Source: Opitutaceae bacterium (lineage in GTDB: Bacteria > Verrucomicrobiota > Verrucomicrobiia > Opitutales > Opitutaceae). Taken from it: 64,000 nt of DNA. Under the pieces are notes generated by a model, which was not told where the DNA came from, did no database searches, and saw only the letters and a list, made by a program, of their open reading frames with translations. This document shows, one piece after another, positions 35,876 through 45,293 of the stretch (its first letter is position 1; each line of letters starts with the position of its first letter). The translations under genes and the position numbers were made by a program. Where the stretch lies: contig JANQSC010000011.1 of assembly GCA_028284235.1 (NCBI GenBank), forward strand, positions 1-64,000. Reading direction: 5' to 3'.

Positions 35876-35986
35876 CCCGGCGGATTCAGCAAACTCCTCC
35901 CGCCCGGCTTCACCATGACCTCCCACGAAGTGATAATCTACGGCACCTGCCAAAACTGCGGAAGCCGAGTGATTCCGCGTTCGTAA
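35876..35986 (+). pseudogene. Truncated 3' fragment of a second fur gene
   Basis: Translating from CCC 35876 gives PGGFSKLLPPGFTMTSHEV and then IIYGTCQNCGS before a stop at 35984-35986. The first 19 residues are identical to residues 94-112 of the intact Fur-family protein, and the CxxC end is retained with changed flanks. No 5' part (helix-turn-helix) exists upstream. It is therefore a remnant of a duplicated or recombined fur copy. The sequence is in frame, so it is recent or still under constraint, but has no start. Confidence 0.8.
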
Positions 35987-36019
35987 TCATCACCTACCCC
36001 AGCCATCATTTTCGACACA

Positions 36020-37249
36020 ATGAAACGGAGTCCTCGAATACTGGCTCTCGCGATACTCCTGGCGACAAATGCGAACGGAGACGCCTATAGCGTTCGAATT
36101 CATCCAAAGCCGAACGAGACCTTCGCCCACGCGGACTACACGCTGTGGATTCCCGAGAACGTCTCCACGGTCAAGCGCATCTTGCTGCATCAGCACGGAT
36201 GCGGCGACGCCGCTCAAACTGCAGGGCAGACCGCGACCGACGACTTGCACTGGCGGCTTCTCGCTGAACGTGTAGACGCTGCATTGTTGGGGTCGAGTCT
36301 TTGGCCTGTCGATAGCTGTCAAGGCTGGTCCGATCCCTCGGGAGGAACGAGTCGCGCGTTCGTGCAAGCGTTGGAGGAACTTGCGAGAGCAAGTGGGCAC
36401 GAGGCTCTGACCCGCGTTCCATGGATCATCTGGGGCCACTCGGGAGGGGGTTACTGGACACAACGGATGATGGCGCAATTCCCCGGTCGATTCGAAGCGG
36501 CAATCTTCCAATCAGCCGCCTACCGACGGCAAGACCTGCGCCATCGCACTCCCGATTCCGCAGACCTCCCCTCGGACGTTCCCATTTTAATACACGTCGG
36601 TATTGACGAGAAAGGGCACGAACGATTCGGCGCCATCTACGACGACAGCGTCCTGTTCTTTTCCCAGCTCCGTCGTCAAAACGCGCCCGTCACATTCGTT
36701 CTCGACCCAGCGTCAGGTCACAATTGCGGCAACACCCGCTATTTCTCGATTCCGTGGATCGAAGCTGTCGTAAATCGGGACGGTTTCGATCCTGTCGAAG
36801 CGAAACTCACGCTCGCCGCCGAAAGCTGCTGGTTTCCCAACAAGGATGTCGCCAAAAAATGGACACGCTTTATCACGGACGGCGATGTGTTCGACGAATC
36901 GCCGCCTCGCGAACCGCCCCGCGTCGTAGGCATTTCCGCGAATCGCCAAGGCATTCGCGTGGAGTGGAATGCAAAACCCGACTGGGAAAGCGGTATCATG
37001 ACTTTTCGCGTCTATCGCAACGGGACGCTCCTCCCTCCCTACACAGCGCCTACCGGCGACACTGAAAAGCGAACCACGCGTTTCAGGGAACCCAACTACA
37101 GCGACACTCCGCGAAGGCCTTTAAGCCAAATGGAGTATTTGGATACAAGCGAACTCTCGCCGGGCGTCTACGAGTACCAAGTGAGCCTAGTCAATTGGGC
37201 CGGTCTTGAATCCGCGAAAAGCGCTTCCGCCTCCATTGAAATCCGATAG
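36020..37249 (+). CDS. PHB-depolymerase-like alpha/beta hydrolase with Fn3-like tail
   Basis: 409 residues with signal peptide (MKRSPRILALAILLATNANG). The hydrolase half has RILLHQHGCGDAA (oxyanion region), the nucleophile elbow WGHSGGGYW (Ser about 145) and a C-terminal histidine in SGHNCGNTRYF, matching secreted esterase/PHB depolymerase-like enzymes. Residues about 295-409 form a fibronectin III-like or Ig-like module (PPREPPRVVGISANRQG). A polyester or acyl substrate is likely but unproven. It stands alone on the plus strand and is convergent with the TonB receptor gene. Confidence 0.75.
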   Translation: MKRSPRILALAILLATNANGDAYSVRIHPKPNETFAHADYTLWIPENVSTVKRILLHQHGCGDAAQTAGQTATDDLHWRLLAERVDAALLGSSLWPVDSCQGWSDPSGGTSRAFVQALEELARASGHEALTRVPWIIWGHSGGGYWTQRMMAQFPGRFEAAIFQSAAYRRQDLRHRTPDSADLPSDVPILIHVGIDEKGHERFGAIYDDSVLFFSQLRRQNAPVTFVLDPASGHNCGNTRYFSIPWIEAVVNRDGFDPVEAKLTLAAESCWFPNKDVAKKWTRFITDGDVFDESPPREPPRVVGISANRQGIRVEWNAKPDWESGIMTFRVYRNGTLLPPYTAPTGDTEKRTTRFREPNYSDTPRRPLSQMEYLDTSELSPGVYEYQVSLVNWAGLESAKSASASIEIR

Positions 37250-37351
37250 GAACCGTAGCTATCCAATCTTACGCTTGCAACAGAAAGGAGCTCCGCGCCT
37301 GACGCCCGGAGCCCCCTAGTGCAATCAATCACTAACTACGCTAACCCACAA

Positions 37352-40300
37352 TTAGAACGAAAAGCGTGTGGAGAGAGTAATACGTCGACCTGCTCCTGGG
37401 ATCCAGGCTTGCTGATAGTACTCCTCTTCAAACACGTTGTTGATACTCAGAGTGAAGCGCGCGTCCGGGCCGAAAACATCGGTTTGATAGGCGACCATCG
37501 CGTCGAACTTAGTAAAGCCATCGATAGTCACGCCGTCCCAGCCAGCGTTGAGTTCGTTAACAATGATTTCGCTCGCGTAGACAACGCCGAAACCGAGCTG
37601 AAGGCCTTCGAAATTGCCGCTTGTAAACGTATAGCGATTCCAAATACTCAAGTCGTGCTCGGGCACGTTGCGCTGGCGCAGCCCTACGCGGTTGTCGAAC
37701 ACGCCATCCGGCCCGCCATCGAGGACTTCAATCTCCGGAATGTATCCATACGAGAACATCATGGTATACTCGGGAATAGGCGTCCAAAATAAATCGGCCT
37801 CGAAGCCCTTGGCCCCGACTTTCCCAGCCGGCGAGAACCGGGTGACACGCTCCAGCCCGTCAGCGTTGCGCGGGTCGGCAGCCGTCGCCGCAGGGTCCCT
37901 CGCCTGTCCTTGATCGCGCGTGTTTTCGAAGTAGCTAATGGATCCCACGAGTTTGCGATCGGTGGTTTGAAACTTGAATCCGAGATCAAATCCATCGCCA
38001 AGTAACGGGTCGCCGCGCACGGCAAGTTCCTCCGGCGTCGCGTCTTCGTCCGTTCCATCCGGCCCGATTCGTACCGCTCGGCCAAAGTTGATATTGAAGG
38101 ACTCGCTATAGTTGGCGAAGAGCGAGATGCCGTCGCTTACTTCGAATACGGCTCCGATCGAAGGCGTGTTTTTAGCGGTATCGATCACAGGCTGGACTTG
38201 GCCCGTCCCTTGAACGACTTGCTGGTTTCGGAACTCCTCTCTCCTCACGCCCGCCACCGCGGTCAGCCGACCGTCGATCGCCGAACCAGTCCACGATGCA
38301 TACATCCCGTCGCGCGTGTTTTCCTGGATACGCCAGTAGTCGGATGTCGACCCCGACTTGCGATGGAAGGGAGGAATGGAGTCGATAAAGAACGAGGCAG
38401 GATCGGGCCAGCCTTCGGTTCTTATATTCAGCGGATTCCAAGGCGTTGAGGTCGGACTTCCGACTGAGGGAGCCGAGGCGCGCTGCGACGTGTCGCCCGC
38501 GATTTCCGCATCGAGATCGTAGCCGTTCAGAAACGAATTGAAATACTCGATGCCGGTTCGGGGCACTGCGTAGGGAGTGTTGCTAAATTGCCTCCACTCG
38601 TCATAATAGCGTTCCACCCCGACGAGCACTTTGTTCCGCATACCCGCAAAGGTGAATTCACCGAGCACCTCTCCCCGCAGGTTCCACGACCAGTTGTCGT
38701 TGTCCGACGTTTGCCCTCCCACCTGCAGTCCGCCGTTTCCGCGAGCCACACTTTGAGACTGGTTCATCGCGCCTCGAAACGCGTCGTCGAGCAAGTAGTT
38801 TGCCCGGACCGAGAATGTATCATTAATCCGGTGACTAACATCCGCGTTAAACACCTTGGACTTGTTGAAGAGCACGCTGTGCGGACCGGTCACGTTTTGA
38901 TCATATCCAAGACCGGTCGCGACTGGGAAGGTGGCGGTACGGTTTCTCGAGAGTCCCGCCGCGTTCATATCGTTCTCCCAGTTCCGGCTGCTCCAGAGCC
39001 AGCGGTCGCGCAACACGTCAGCCGCGTTCGATGCGTCTGCCACTACGGGAATCGCGTTGCCGGATTCATCGAGGACGAGGGCTCCATTCTCGTCCCGCTG
39101 CTTTGCATACTGAGGGCCGCTAGGAACAGCTAGGGCGTTGTCGATGGCATATTGAACAGCCTCCGCAGGCGGGTTGGCCCAGTCCTCTAGATAGTTTTCC
39201 GGGGCGACGAGATGGTTTCTGCCTCGATTCGCGGTTTCCTCGAGAGTTTCTGCTTCCAGCATCACACGCGTGTTTTCGGTGGGCTGCCAAAGAAAGCCGC
39301 CATACCAAAACTCGCGGTCGATGTACTCGAAGTCTCGCCATCCCCTGCCATCGTTATTTGAATACATCACTCGATAAGCGAAGGTGTCCGAATCGCCAAT
39401 CGGCCCTTGTGATTCGAGCGAGTAGTAAAACTCGTCGTCAGTTCCCACCCGAAATCCGATCTGATTCTCCTTCCGGAAAGAGGGCTGCTTGGACACATAG
39501 TTCACCACGCCGCCCGGGGCTTGCTGTCCGAAGAAGACCGAAAGCGGCCCCTTGATCACTTCTACCCGTCCCACATTCTCACGACCTACCAGGGCGTAGC
39601 GGCGCACTCCGTTCCGCGTGTTCCACGTTGTATTGAAACCGCGCACTTTAAAAAGCCCTCCATCGGTGATGTTTCCGGAAACCGGGGCATCGATGGCCTG
39701 CACTCCTGAAACGTAGCTGGCGACCGATTCGATGGTCTGGAGATTGAGGTCGTCCATAAAATCTTCGGTGACCAGTTGTATGTTGATGGGGGTTTTATAT
39801 ACTTCTTCCGCGAAGCCAGTGGCGATGATCGACTCAGTGGCTATATAGCCTTTGTTCTTCTCCGCATCGACCACAAAGGGTGAAAGAGTGAAGACTTCGT
39901 TGGTATTGGAGTCGGAATCTTGAGCGTTCGCAACGCCCATCCCGACCGCCGAGGTCGCGGCCAAGGCGCCGTTAAGCAGTTTTTTAAGTAGCGACTGTTT
40001 ATTCTTCATTTCCGATTTGTTATTGGGTTCATCTTGCTCGATTGGCTCCTTCGGGATGTCTTCGGACGGGCGTCGAACGATGGTATATGCGTTCGACTCC
40101 TCGTCGTGGACAACCGCCAAGGGAGTCCCCAATAACAGGCGCTTGAACGCTTCGGCGACCGTGAATTGGCCCTCCAACGCGTTGGTCTGCACCCCCCGTA
40201 TCACCGGCACGGTAAACAGGATATCCACTTTGCCTTGCCGCGCGACTTGTCTCAGGGTCTTCTTGGCGCTGCCCTCCGGAACAGCGAATAAATGCCTGTC

Positions 40301-40414
40301 CTCCTCCGCAATGACGGAGACAAACAAGCAGGTGTGCGCGACGACCAATGCCAGCAAACGACCGAGTCGAGTCCACCCATACGGGGATGCGTGCGAACAG
40401 ATACGATAAGTCAT
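37352..40414 (-). CDS. TonB-dependent receptor with N-terminal STN signalling domain
   Basis: About 1020 residues. After a first signal peptide comes an STN (secretin/TonB N-terminal) domain near residues 45-115 (TLRQVARQGKVDILF). At residue 136 a second signal-peptide-like stretch begins with methionine (MKNKQSLLKKLLNGALAAT), then a plug domain (NIQLVTEDFMDDL, GVVNYVSKQP) and a 22-strand barrel ending in STRFSF. It imports a substrate such as a metal chelate or glycan, and by STN/FecR/sigma exchange signals its own induction. The start at 40414 was chosen because the longer frame (40558) is untypical. It is the third gene of an ECF sigma/FecR/receptor unit. Confidence 0.88.
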   Translation of the reverse strand: MTYRICSHASPYGWTRLGRLLALVVAHTCLFVSVIAEEDRHLFAVPEGSAKKTLRQVARQGKVDILFTVPVIRGVQTNALEGQFTVAEAFKRLLLGTPLAVVHDEESNAYTIVRRPSEDIPKEPIEQDEPNNKSEMKNKQSLLKKLLNGALAATSAVGMGVANAQDSDSNTNEVFTLSPFVVDAEKNKGYIATESIIATGFAEEVYKTPINIQLVTEDFMDDLNLQTIESVASYVSGVQAIDAPVSGNITDGGLFKVRGFNTTWNTRNGVRRYALVGRENVGRVEVIKGPLSVFFGQQAPGGVVNYVSKQPSFRKENQIGFRVGTDDEFYYSLESQGPIGDSDTFAYRVMYSNNDGRGWRDFEYIDREFWYGGFLWQPTENTRVMLEAETLEETANRGRNHLVAPENYLEDWANPPAEAVQYAIDNALAVPSGPQYAKQRDENGALVLDESGNAIPVVADASNAADVLRDRWLWSSRNWENDMNAAGLSRNRTATFPVATGLGYDQNVTGPHSVLFNKSKVFNADVSHRINDTFSVRANYLLDDAFRGAMNQSQSVARGNGGLQVGGQTSDNDNWSWNLRGEVLGEFTFAGMRNKVLVGVERYYDEWRQFSNTPYAVPRTGIEYFNSFLNGYDLDAEIAGDTSQRASAPSVGSPTSTPWNPLNIRTEGWPDPASFFIDSIPPFHRKSGSTSDYWRIQENTRDGMYASWTGSAIDGRLTAVAGVRREEFRNQQVVQGTGQVQPVIDTAKNTPSIGAVFEVSDGISLFANYSESFNINFGRAVRIGPDGTDEDATPEELAVRGDPLLGDGFDLGFKFQTTDRKLVGSISYFENTRDQGQARDPAATAADPRNADGLERVTRFSPAGKVGAKGFEADLFWTPIPEYTMMFSYGYIPEIEVLDGGPDGVFDNRVGLRQRNVPEHDLSIWNRYTFTSGNFEGLQLGFGVVYASEIIVNELNAGWDGVTIDGFTKFDAMVAYQTDVFGPDARFTLSINNVFEEEYYQQAWIPGAGRRITLSTRFSF

Positions 40415-40567
40415 TTTGGGGCATAGGAGCGTTTTGCGCGCCCCCAAGACGGGTGAATCGGATAAAGCAACCAAAAGAATATTACGTTTTTCACGCGCGA
40501 GGCAACGGCTATCGCCGACGCCATTCCCCCCTCTTGCCGAGCGCGCCAACCCGGGCAATTCGCGAGT

Positions 40568-41650
40568 CTACTCCTTCAGCCGGAGAAGAATCTTTCCCTC
40601 GACACTGCGATCGGCTTCCGCTCCCGCCGTAATCTCCAGCATGTGCACCAAGCCCTCGATATTGTCGGAACGAAAGCTTGCCCCAATCTCTAAGTCGGCG
40701 AGCGATTCGTCCGCAATTTCTATCTGAATCAGATTGCGGCGGTTGAATTCCAAAACCGCGCGCGACAAAGGCGTTTCTTCAAAATCGAGAACCTCGTGCT
40801 TCCAGGCAAGGAGCTCGTCAATGTCGTCATTCGACACCTTTTCGATCGACGGAGCTGGGGCCGCAGGATCGAACTTAACCACCGCCCGCTGGCTGGCGGT
40901 GAGTTCTCGCGAAAACAGCTCCGGACTCGCGTCATTCGCGCTAGCGCCACTGACCACTGTCTGAGACAGGCGCACGACGCCCTCGGTCACCAACAACTCC
41001 ACCTCCTCGTTGTTCAGGCGAACATTGAACGCGGTGCCAATGGCTCGGATTTCCGTCTCCCCCGCCACAACGACGAAGGGCCGAAGCGGGTCCTTCGCTA
41101 CGCTGAAGTGCGCTTCGCCGCGAAGAAGTGTGAAGCGGCGCGTATCTGCTGTGTAGTGAACCGCGGCTTCGGAGTCGCTCTTTAGTTCGATAAAGGAACC
41201 ATCGGCAAGAAAGTGCCGCTCGAATGAATCAGTCTCGAAACGCTCCGCCTTGTCCGCGTAAATCGGGGAGTCAATCGTTCCTCCCCCTCGCCATAAGTAG
41301 GCGCCCACTGCAACCACGGCGACCGCAGCAGCAGCGGCCATCAACGGCGCAAAGCGACTCGCGCGCCGACTCGAACTCGTCTGCACCGGCGCAAACAGAT
41401 CGGGATCAACATCCGCTTCGCCCGATCCCGCGCGAAACATCGACAAACCGTCCATATTCGACCAGGTCTGCGCGTGAGCCTCGATCCGGTCTTGATGGCG
41501 CGGATCTGCCGCCAACCAATTCCGGTATTCTATCTCTTCCGCCTCGCTCAAACCGCGCGACTTGCGGACCACCCAATTGGTAGCCTCCCGATCGATCCGA
41601 TCGGTTTCCGTCTCCACATTCTTACGATTATCTTGGAAGGGCGTATCCAT
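40568..41650 (-). CDS. fecR: FecR-family anti-sigma regulator
   Basis: 360 residues in the FecR layout: a cytoplasmic N-terminal domain (EEIEYRNWLAADPRHQDRI with the W-x-x-x-x-P motif), a single transmembrane helix at about 97-115 (APLMAAAAAVAVVAVGAYLW), and a periplasmic FecR domain (LLRGEAHFSVAKDPLRPFVV). A C-terminal DUF4974-like part (TPLSRAVLEFNRRN) follows. It would relay the receptor's signal to the adjacent sigma factor, to which it lies 4 bases downstream. The receptor gene starts 153 bases after it. Confidence 0.9.
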   Translation of the reverse strand: MDTPFQDNRKNVETETDRIDREATNWVVRKSRGLSEAEEIEYRNWLAADPRHQDRIEAHAQTWSNMDGLSMFRAGSGEADVDPDLFAPVQTSSSRRASRFAPLMAAAAAVAVVAVGAYLWRGGGTIDSPIYADKAERFETDSFERHFLADGSFIELKSDSEAAVHYTADTRRFTLLRGEAHFSVAKDPLRPFVVVAGETEIRAIGTAFNVRLNNEEVELLVTEGVVRLSQTVVSGASANDASPELFSRELTASQRAVVKFDPAAPAPSIEKVSNDDIDELLAWKHEVLDFEETPLSRAVLEFNRRNLIQIEIADESLADLEIGASFRSDNIEGLVHMLEITAGAEADRSVEGKILLRLKE

Positions 41651-41654
41651 ATTT

Positions 41655-42191
41655 TCAATCCAGTCCTTCTTTGCGATAACGCTCTACATACGCAGTGCAC
41701 TTGGCCAAGCCGATCGCCAACTGTGTGGAAAGCGTGTTGACGGAGATTCCCATTCGCTTTGCGACTTCCTTCTGAGGAATTCCGTAAACCTTGTGCAGCG
41801 TGACGATTTGACGGCAACGTTCGGGAAGCGATTCAATGGCTTTTCTCATAATCAGCAGCTCTTGTTTACGAGCGACTGCCTCCGGCGCAGTTTCGCTCCC
41901 GTCTATGACGTTTGAGAGATGATCATCTACCAAAGGAATTGTGCGCGAAACGCTATGGCTCCTCAAATGGTCGAGAGCCAAGTTGCGCGCTGTCTTAAAT
42001 AAAAAGGCTTTCGGCGAACGGAGCGTGCGACTGTGACGCACGTTTAGCACACGCAAATACGCATCCTGAATGATGTCGTCTATATTATTCGCTTCAGGAT
42101 AGCGATCCTCGAGCCACGCTCTCAAGAGCGGCTCATGAGGCAGCAGATGTGACGAAAACCACCGCGCTTGCTCTGTATCTTCAGGGGGCAT
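41655..42191 (-). CDS. fecI: ECF sigma factor, FecI type
   Basis: 178 residues with sigma region 2 (IDDIIQDAYLRVLNVRHSR, then FLFKTARNLALDHLR) and region 4 (LPERCRQIVTLHKVYGIPQKEVA, followed by an HTH ending NTLSTQLAIGLAK). This pattern is typical of FecI-like factors. It begins an operon with fecR and the STN receptor. The sigma gene follows 283 bases of promoter region containing a tandem of GTCGAAG-type inverted sequences but no clear operator. Confidence 0.9.
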   Translation of the reverse strand: MPPEDTEQARWFSSHLLPHEPLLRAWLEDRYPEANNIDDIIQDAYLRVLNVRHSRTLRSPKAFLFKTARNLALDHLRSHSVSRTIPLVDDHLSNVIDGSETAPEAVARKQELLIMRKAIESLPERCRQIVTLHKVYGIPQKEVAKRMGISVNTLSTQLAIGLAKCTAYVERYRKEGLD

Positions 42192-42443
42192 TCTAAACCG
42201 GCCAGGAAAACGGCCCTTTCAAACCAGAAATTAGCCAGTACGCCTCGTCCGAAAAAAGCAAGAATACTCGGAAACTCCAGGGAGACAGCGTCCCGGCCGT
42301 CCCGCAACCGCTCCTCCACCCAATCCTTCCATCACTGGTTTATAATAACCGCCCACCGTCGAAGCCACCGACGGATCGGGGCCTTCGACGGGTTCGAGAA
42401 CGCGGAGACCGCAAAGATTACTTTTATAATTCAATCATTCCCC

Positions 42444-42478
42444 ATTTCACTTCTCACTCTTCACACTTCACTCTTTAA
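42444..42478. repeat. Degenerate heptamer repeat tract at serine hydrolase stop
   Basis: Five 7-base units: ATTTCAC TTCTCAC TCTTCAC ACTTCAC TCTTTAA. The last unit contains TTA, the reverse-strand stop codon of the serine hydrolase gene. Its unit matches the tracts at 35833, 60444 and 62162. Confidence 0.6.
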
Positions 42479-43863
42479 TTCCGGACTCGCGTCCCCACAT
42501 AACTCCTCCCATTTTTGCGAGTGACGAGCCCAACGACTTTCCCTGATTCGTCCTTTGTGAAGGAGGCTTGCAGATCTACATCCTTGAGGAAGAACTCTCC
42601 TTCCCATTCTGCAAACATCTGGTGTCGGTCCTGGCCCGTGGCTTGGGCCCAGAGCGTTCCCTCCTCCACGGTAACAGTAATCAATAATCCCGATTCAAAT
42701 TGATACACGCCGACATAGGTCTGCAAGACGCTTTCAGGCAGATTGACTTCCAACCGGTGAACCGTCGCATCCAAAGCCTGCGGACGGGATGGGTCGGAGC
42801 ACACCGGTGTGATTTTGGCAGCGACAAGTCGATTTAAGATGCCCGCGTAGTGCGTCCGACTCGTACGCCTGGGAGGTACCGTTTTATGAGCGACAACCAT
42901 GTCTAATTTGGGGATTATTGTGATGTACTGGCCGTAGGCTCCATTCGCTGAATAGGCTCCTTCGAAAGCGCAAGGAACGAGAGGCCCGTCCCAAACCCAC
43001 CACATGTGTCCATATCCGAATTCGCCACCGCGCAATTCCGATGGATTCATCTCTTCACTCGGCGTGAACACCGAGACGGTCCGTTTCACCCAATCGCTTG
43101 GTATGACCTGCTCACCCTTCCAAAGGCCCTCGCGGAGCATCAACTCTCCGAGCCGAGCCATATCTCGAGTCGAAAACCACATGTGGTAGGCTAAATGCAC
43201 GGATTGCGATGCGTCGCCCGATTTCTGGTGTCGATCACGGTTCCAATCCTGCAGCCCAAGCGGTTGCGCTAGATCGGTGGATACAGCGTCGAAGATATTC
43301 TTTCCAGTCAGTTGCTCGAATATAGTTCCCGCCGCATTAAAATCCCAATTGGCGTAGAGCATATAGGTCCCCGGTTCCTGTGAACCTCTGGGAGGCGCGT
43401 ATTCCAGATAACCTCCGGGATTCGAAGCGGCGTGGAAGACTCCAGAACGAACCGTGAGGAGATCCTCTACGGTCGCGCGCTTCTCGATGGGAAGCAGCCC
43501 GTCTACATCATCTATCTCCAAGTCCTCGAGGGTGAGATCTAAATCGATGGCGCCTTCGGCGACATAGTTTCCGTAGAGCATGGACAATATGCTCTTGCGC
43601 ACCGAAGCAACGTAACTCACTTCCTCGATGTCGCCATACTCGAAGAGCAGACGCCCTCCCACGATCACCACAATTCCATGCGAATTCAGCGACCGAGCAT
43701 ACGCGTCTACCCTATCGAGACCCTCTCGAGAAAATCCAACCTCTACCGGATCCTGGATACGCTCCCAAGGTTCACTGGACAGATCCCCTTGGGCGGCAGT
43801 CTCTACAACGCTAGTGGATACAATTGCCAGCAGAACCACGACCCAAGCCACGCATTTGTTCAT
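42475..43863 (-). CDS. Secreted serine hydrolase, beta-lactamase class C-like
   Basis: 462 residues with signal peptide (VAWVVVLLAIVSTSVVETA). SxxK nucleophile Ser87-Val-Arg-Lys90 lies in SVRKSILS; a tyrosine motif YANWDF is at about 185. It resembles esterase-like members such as those with the WFSTRDMARLGELM block. The C-terminal 85 residues form a beta-rich extension (LPESVLQTYVGVYQFESG) shared with the serine hydrolase at 58058. ATG 43863 is preferred over a TTG at 43881. It is transcribed towards the sigma gene but ends 283 bases before it, so a separate unit is likely. Confidence 0.82.
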   Translation of the reverse strand: MNKCVAWVVVLLAIVSTSVVETAAQGDLSSEPWERIQDPVEVGFSREGLDRVDAYARSLNSHGIVVIVGGRLLFEYGDIEEVSYVASVRKSILSMLYGNYVAEGAIDLDLTLEDLEIDDVDGLLPIEKRATVEDLLTVRSGVFHAASNPGGYLEYAPPRGSQEPGTYMLYANWDFNAAGTIFEQLTGKNIFDAVSTDLAQPLGLQDWNRDRHQKSGDASQSVHLAYHMWFSTRDMARLGELMLREGLWKGEQVIPSDWVKRTVSVFTPSEEMNPSELRGGEFGYGHMWWVWDGPLVPCAFEGAYSANGAYGQYITIIPKLDMVVAHKTVPPRRTSRTHYAGILNRLVAAKITPVCSDPSRPQALDATVHRLEVNLPESVLQTYVGVYQFESGLLITVTVEEGTLWAQATGQDRHQMFAEWEGEFFLKDVDLQASFTKDESGKVVGLVTRKNGRSYVGTRVRN

Positions 43864-44199
43864 TGTAGATAGGAAATTCAATTACTTCGATTTAGTTCAA
43901 GGGGTAGACGGCGATGAAGAAGTGGCCGTGTATTGTCCGGCGGTAGATTCGCTACGTTGGCCATTTATTCAGTTTTTAGCCTTCGGTGAACGAACACCGC
44001 AAGACTTTAGAGACTTCGCCACACCCTCCGCTGATACCCACGCCAAACCATCCGGTGCCCGCGGGCCTCGAAACCTCGTTGAAGCGGAAAGCCCCGAGGG
44101 CGTAGACGTATCACTCTCTCATTCTATCTTACTGGACGCCTTCCATAGGCCAATGCAAATGAATGAGCAGCCGTCAATCAACTGCGCTCTAATGGGTAT
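43864..44199. other. Gene-free gap at island edge
   Basis: About 336 bases between the start of the serine hydrolase gene and the end of the next minus-strand gene. I see no gene, clear repeat or RNA in it. An open frame on the plus strand (43628-44203) runs through here but is antisense to the hydrolase for most of its length and lacks protein-like composition. The base composition changes here from GC-rich to more AT-rich. Confidence 0.4.
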
Positions 44200-44766
44200 T
44201 TAGCCTGCCATCTCGTTGTCGAGATCATCAAGTAGACGAAGATCAACCCCAATATCAAATGGCTCCGTGGGATCCGCTAGCGAAATCCACTCCCCGTGTT
44301 TCCGTTTGTTCATAATAATGCGAACGAGCATCCACCCGTTGATCTTACGCCCAGTGAGTAACCTAAATCCAAGAGCCAGTTTTTTAGCCAGACTAGGGGC
44401 ATACAAATACGTGTCCAACGCTTCACCTATCTTCCTGTAGACTATCTTCAAAGCAGTGATCTCGCCCTCGCTCAGGCTATAGATTGGCGCCAACACTCGC
44501 TTCGCACCCCGCCCCAGTCGTACCCATTTACCCTGTTTTCTTTGATTTAGAATGTACCTCAGGATACACCCCATCGATACAGCAATTCCAGTCGCCCTCT
44601 TGAACTTGTCGGCGACTTCCTCGAGGGCCTCGAGATGGACCCTTAACTGATCAGCAGCCACTCCCTTATCTAAATACAGCTCAATCAGGATGTCCCGATT
44701 ATTGTCGATCAAGCGAAAGACGTTCGCCCAATTATTGTTTCCATCCCTAAATTTCGAATCGCTCAT
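44200..44766 (-). CDS. Hypothetical protein with internal duplication
   Basis: 188 soluble, basic and helical residues. Two motif copies are visible: ILRYILNQRKQGKWVRL (residues 68-84) and LVRIIMNKRKHGEWISL (147-163), both with (N/Q)-(Q/K)-RK-x-G-x-W at equivalent positions. This suggests duplicated helical domains, maybe for nucleic-acid or peptide binding, but I do not recognise a family. AT-richer than upstream genes; first gene in the accessory region. Confidence 0.6.
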   Translation of the reverse strand: MSDSKFRDGNNNWANVFRLIDNNRDILIELYLDKGVAADQLRVHLEALEEVADKFKRATGIAVSMGCILRYILNQRKQGKWVRLGRGAKRVLAPIYSLSEGEITALKIVYRKIGEALDTYLYAPSLAKKLALGFRLLTGRKINGWMLVRIIMNKRKHGEWISLADPTEPFDIGVDLRLLDDLDNEMAG

Positions 44767-44887
44767 TTACTATTCCTTTCTATAACTGTTGTGGTGCGTA
44801 CCGAGGGGTCGAGAACTGCCTTACAGAGGCTACGCTGGCTCTACTATCCAGAGGGCCGTTGTATAATCCGGGTCCAGACATAGCGTT

Positions 44888-45142
44888 CTATCCGTCGCTG
44901 TCTCGATTATATCTCGGGTTCCTGCCCCGATGACTCCGACGGTACGATGCTAGCGAAGCCTTCTCCTTGGCTTTGGCTCCGCCTTCCGTCATTCGACGGG
45001 ACGTAGGAACCAGACGGTCGAAGACCTTTCCTTCGGCGCGATGGCGAGCCTCCCGTGCCACGGGGTCATTGGTTGTTCCCTTGTAGACGACCTTTCGACC
45101 CTCTTTCAGGTCGTAAGTAATTGTATCTCGTTTGTTTTTCAT
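44888..45142 (-). CDS. Small GIY-YIG-like protein
   Basis: 84 residues. The core TYDLKEGRKVVYKGTTNDP followed by AREARHRAEGK recalls the GIY-YIG nuclease fold (Y-x-G-x-T-x-x-x-x-R-x-x-x-H). A basic tail (ASYRRSHRGRNPRYNRD) follows, typical of small DNA-acting proteins. It lacks the terminal catalytic glutamate helix of full nucleases, so activity is doubtful. ATG 45142 is preceded by an A/T-rich region. It is divergent from the sigma-like gene at 45294. Confidence 0.55.
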   Translation of the reverse strand: MKNKRDTITYDLKEGRKVVYKGTTNDPVAREARHRAEGKVFDRLVPTSRRMTEGGAKAKEKASLASYRRSHRGRNPRYNRDSDG

Positions 45143-45293
45143 TTTCAATTGAGTTATGAGACGACGGATTTGCGTCCCTAAAGGGAAAACGAAAAACCGT
45201 ATCACACTCTAGTCTTCGCCTCTGAAATCTGGAGGAAAAGATTGTGTCACGGTTTTCCGTCTTTAATCATAGGGCCAAAATTGGAACCCACTC

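Noticed and set aside
42360..42395. GTCGAAG ... CTTCGAC inverted sequence upstream of fecI as an operator
   Set aside because: The sequence resembles scattered repeats and has no clear symmetry relative to a promoter; not specific enough.
43628..44203. Plus-strand frame of 191 codons at the island edge
   Set aside because: Half of it is antisense to the serine hydrolase and its translation has no homology-like features or Shine-Dalgarno sequence.
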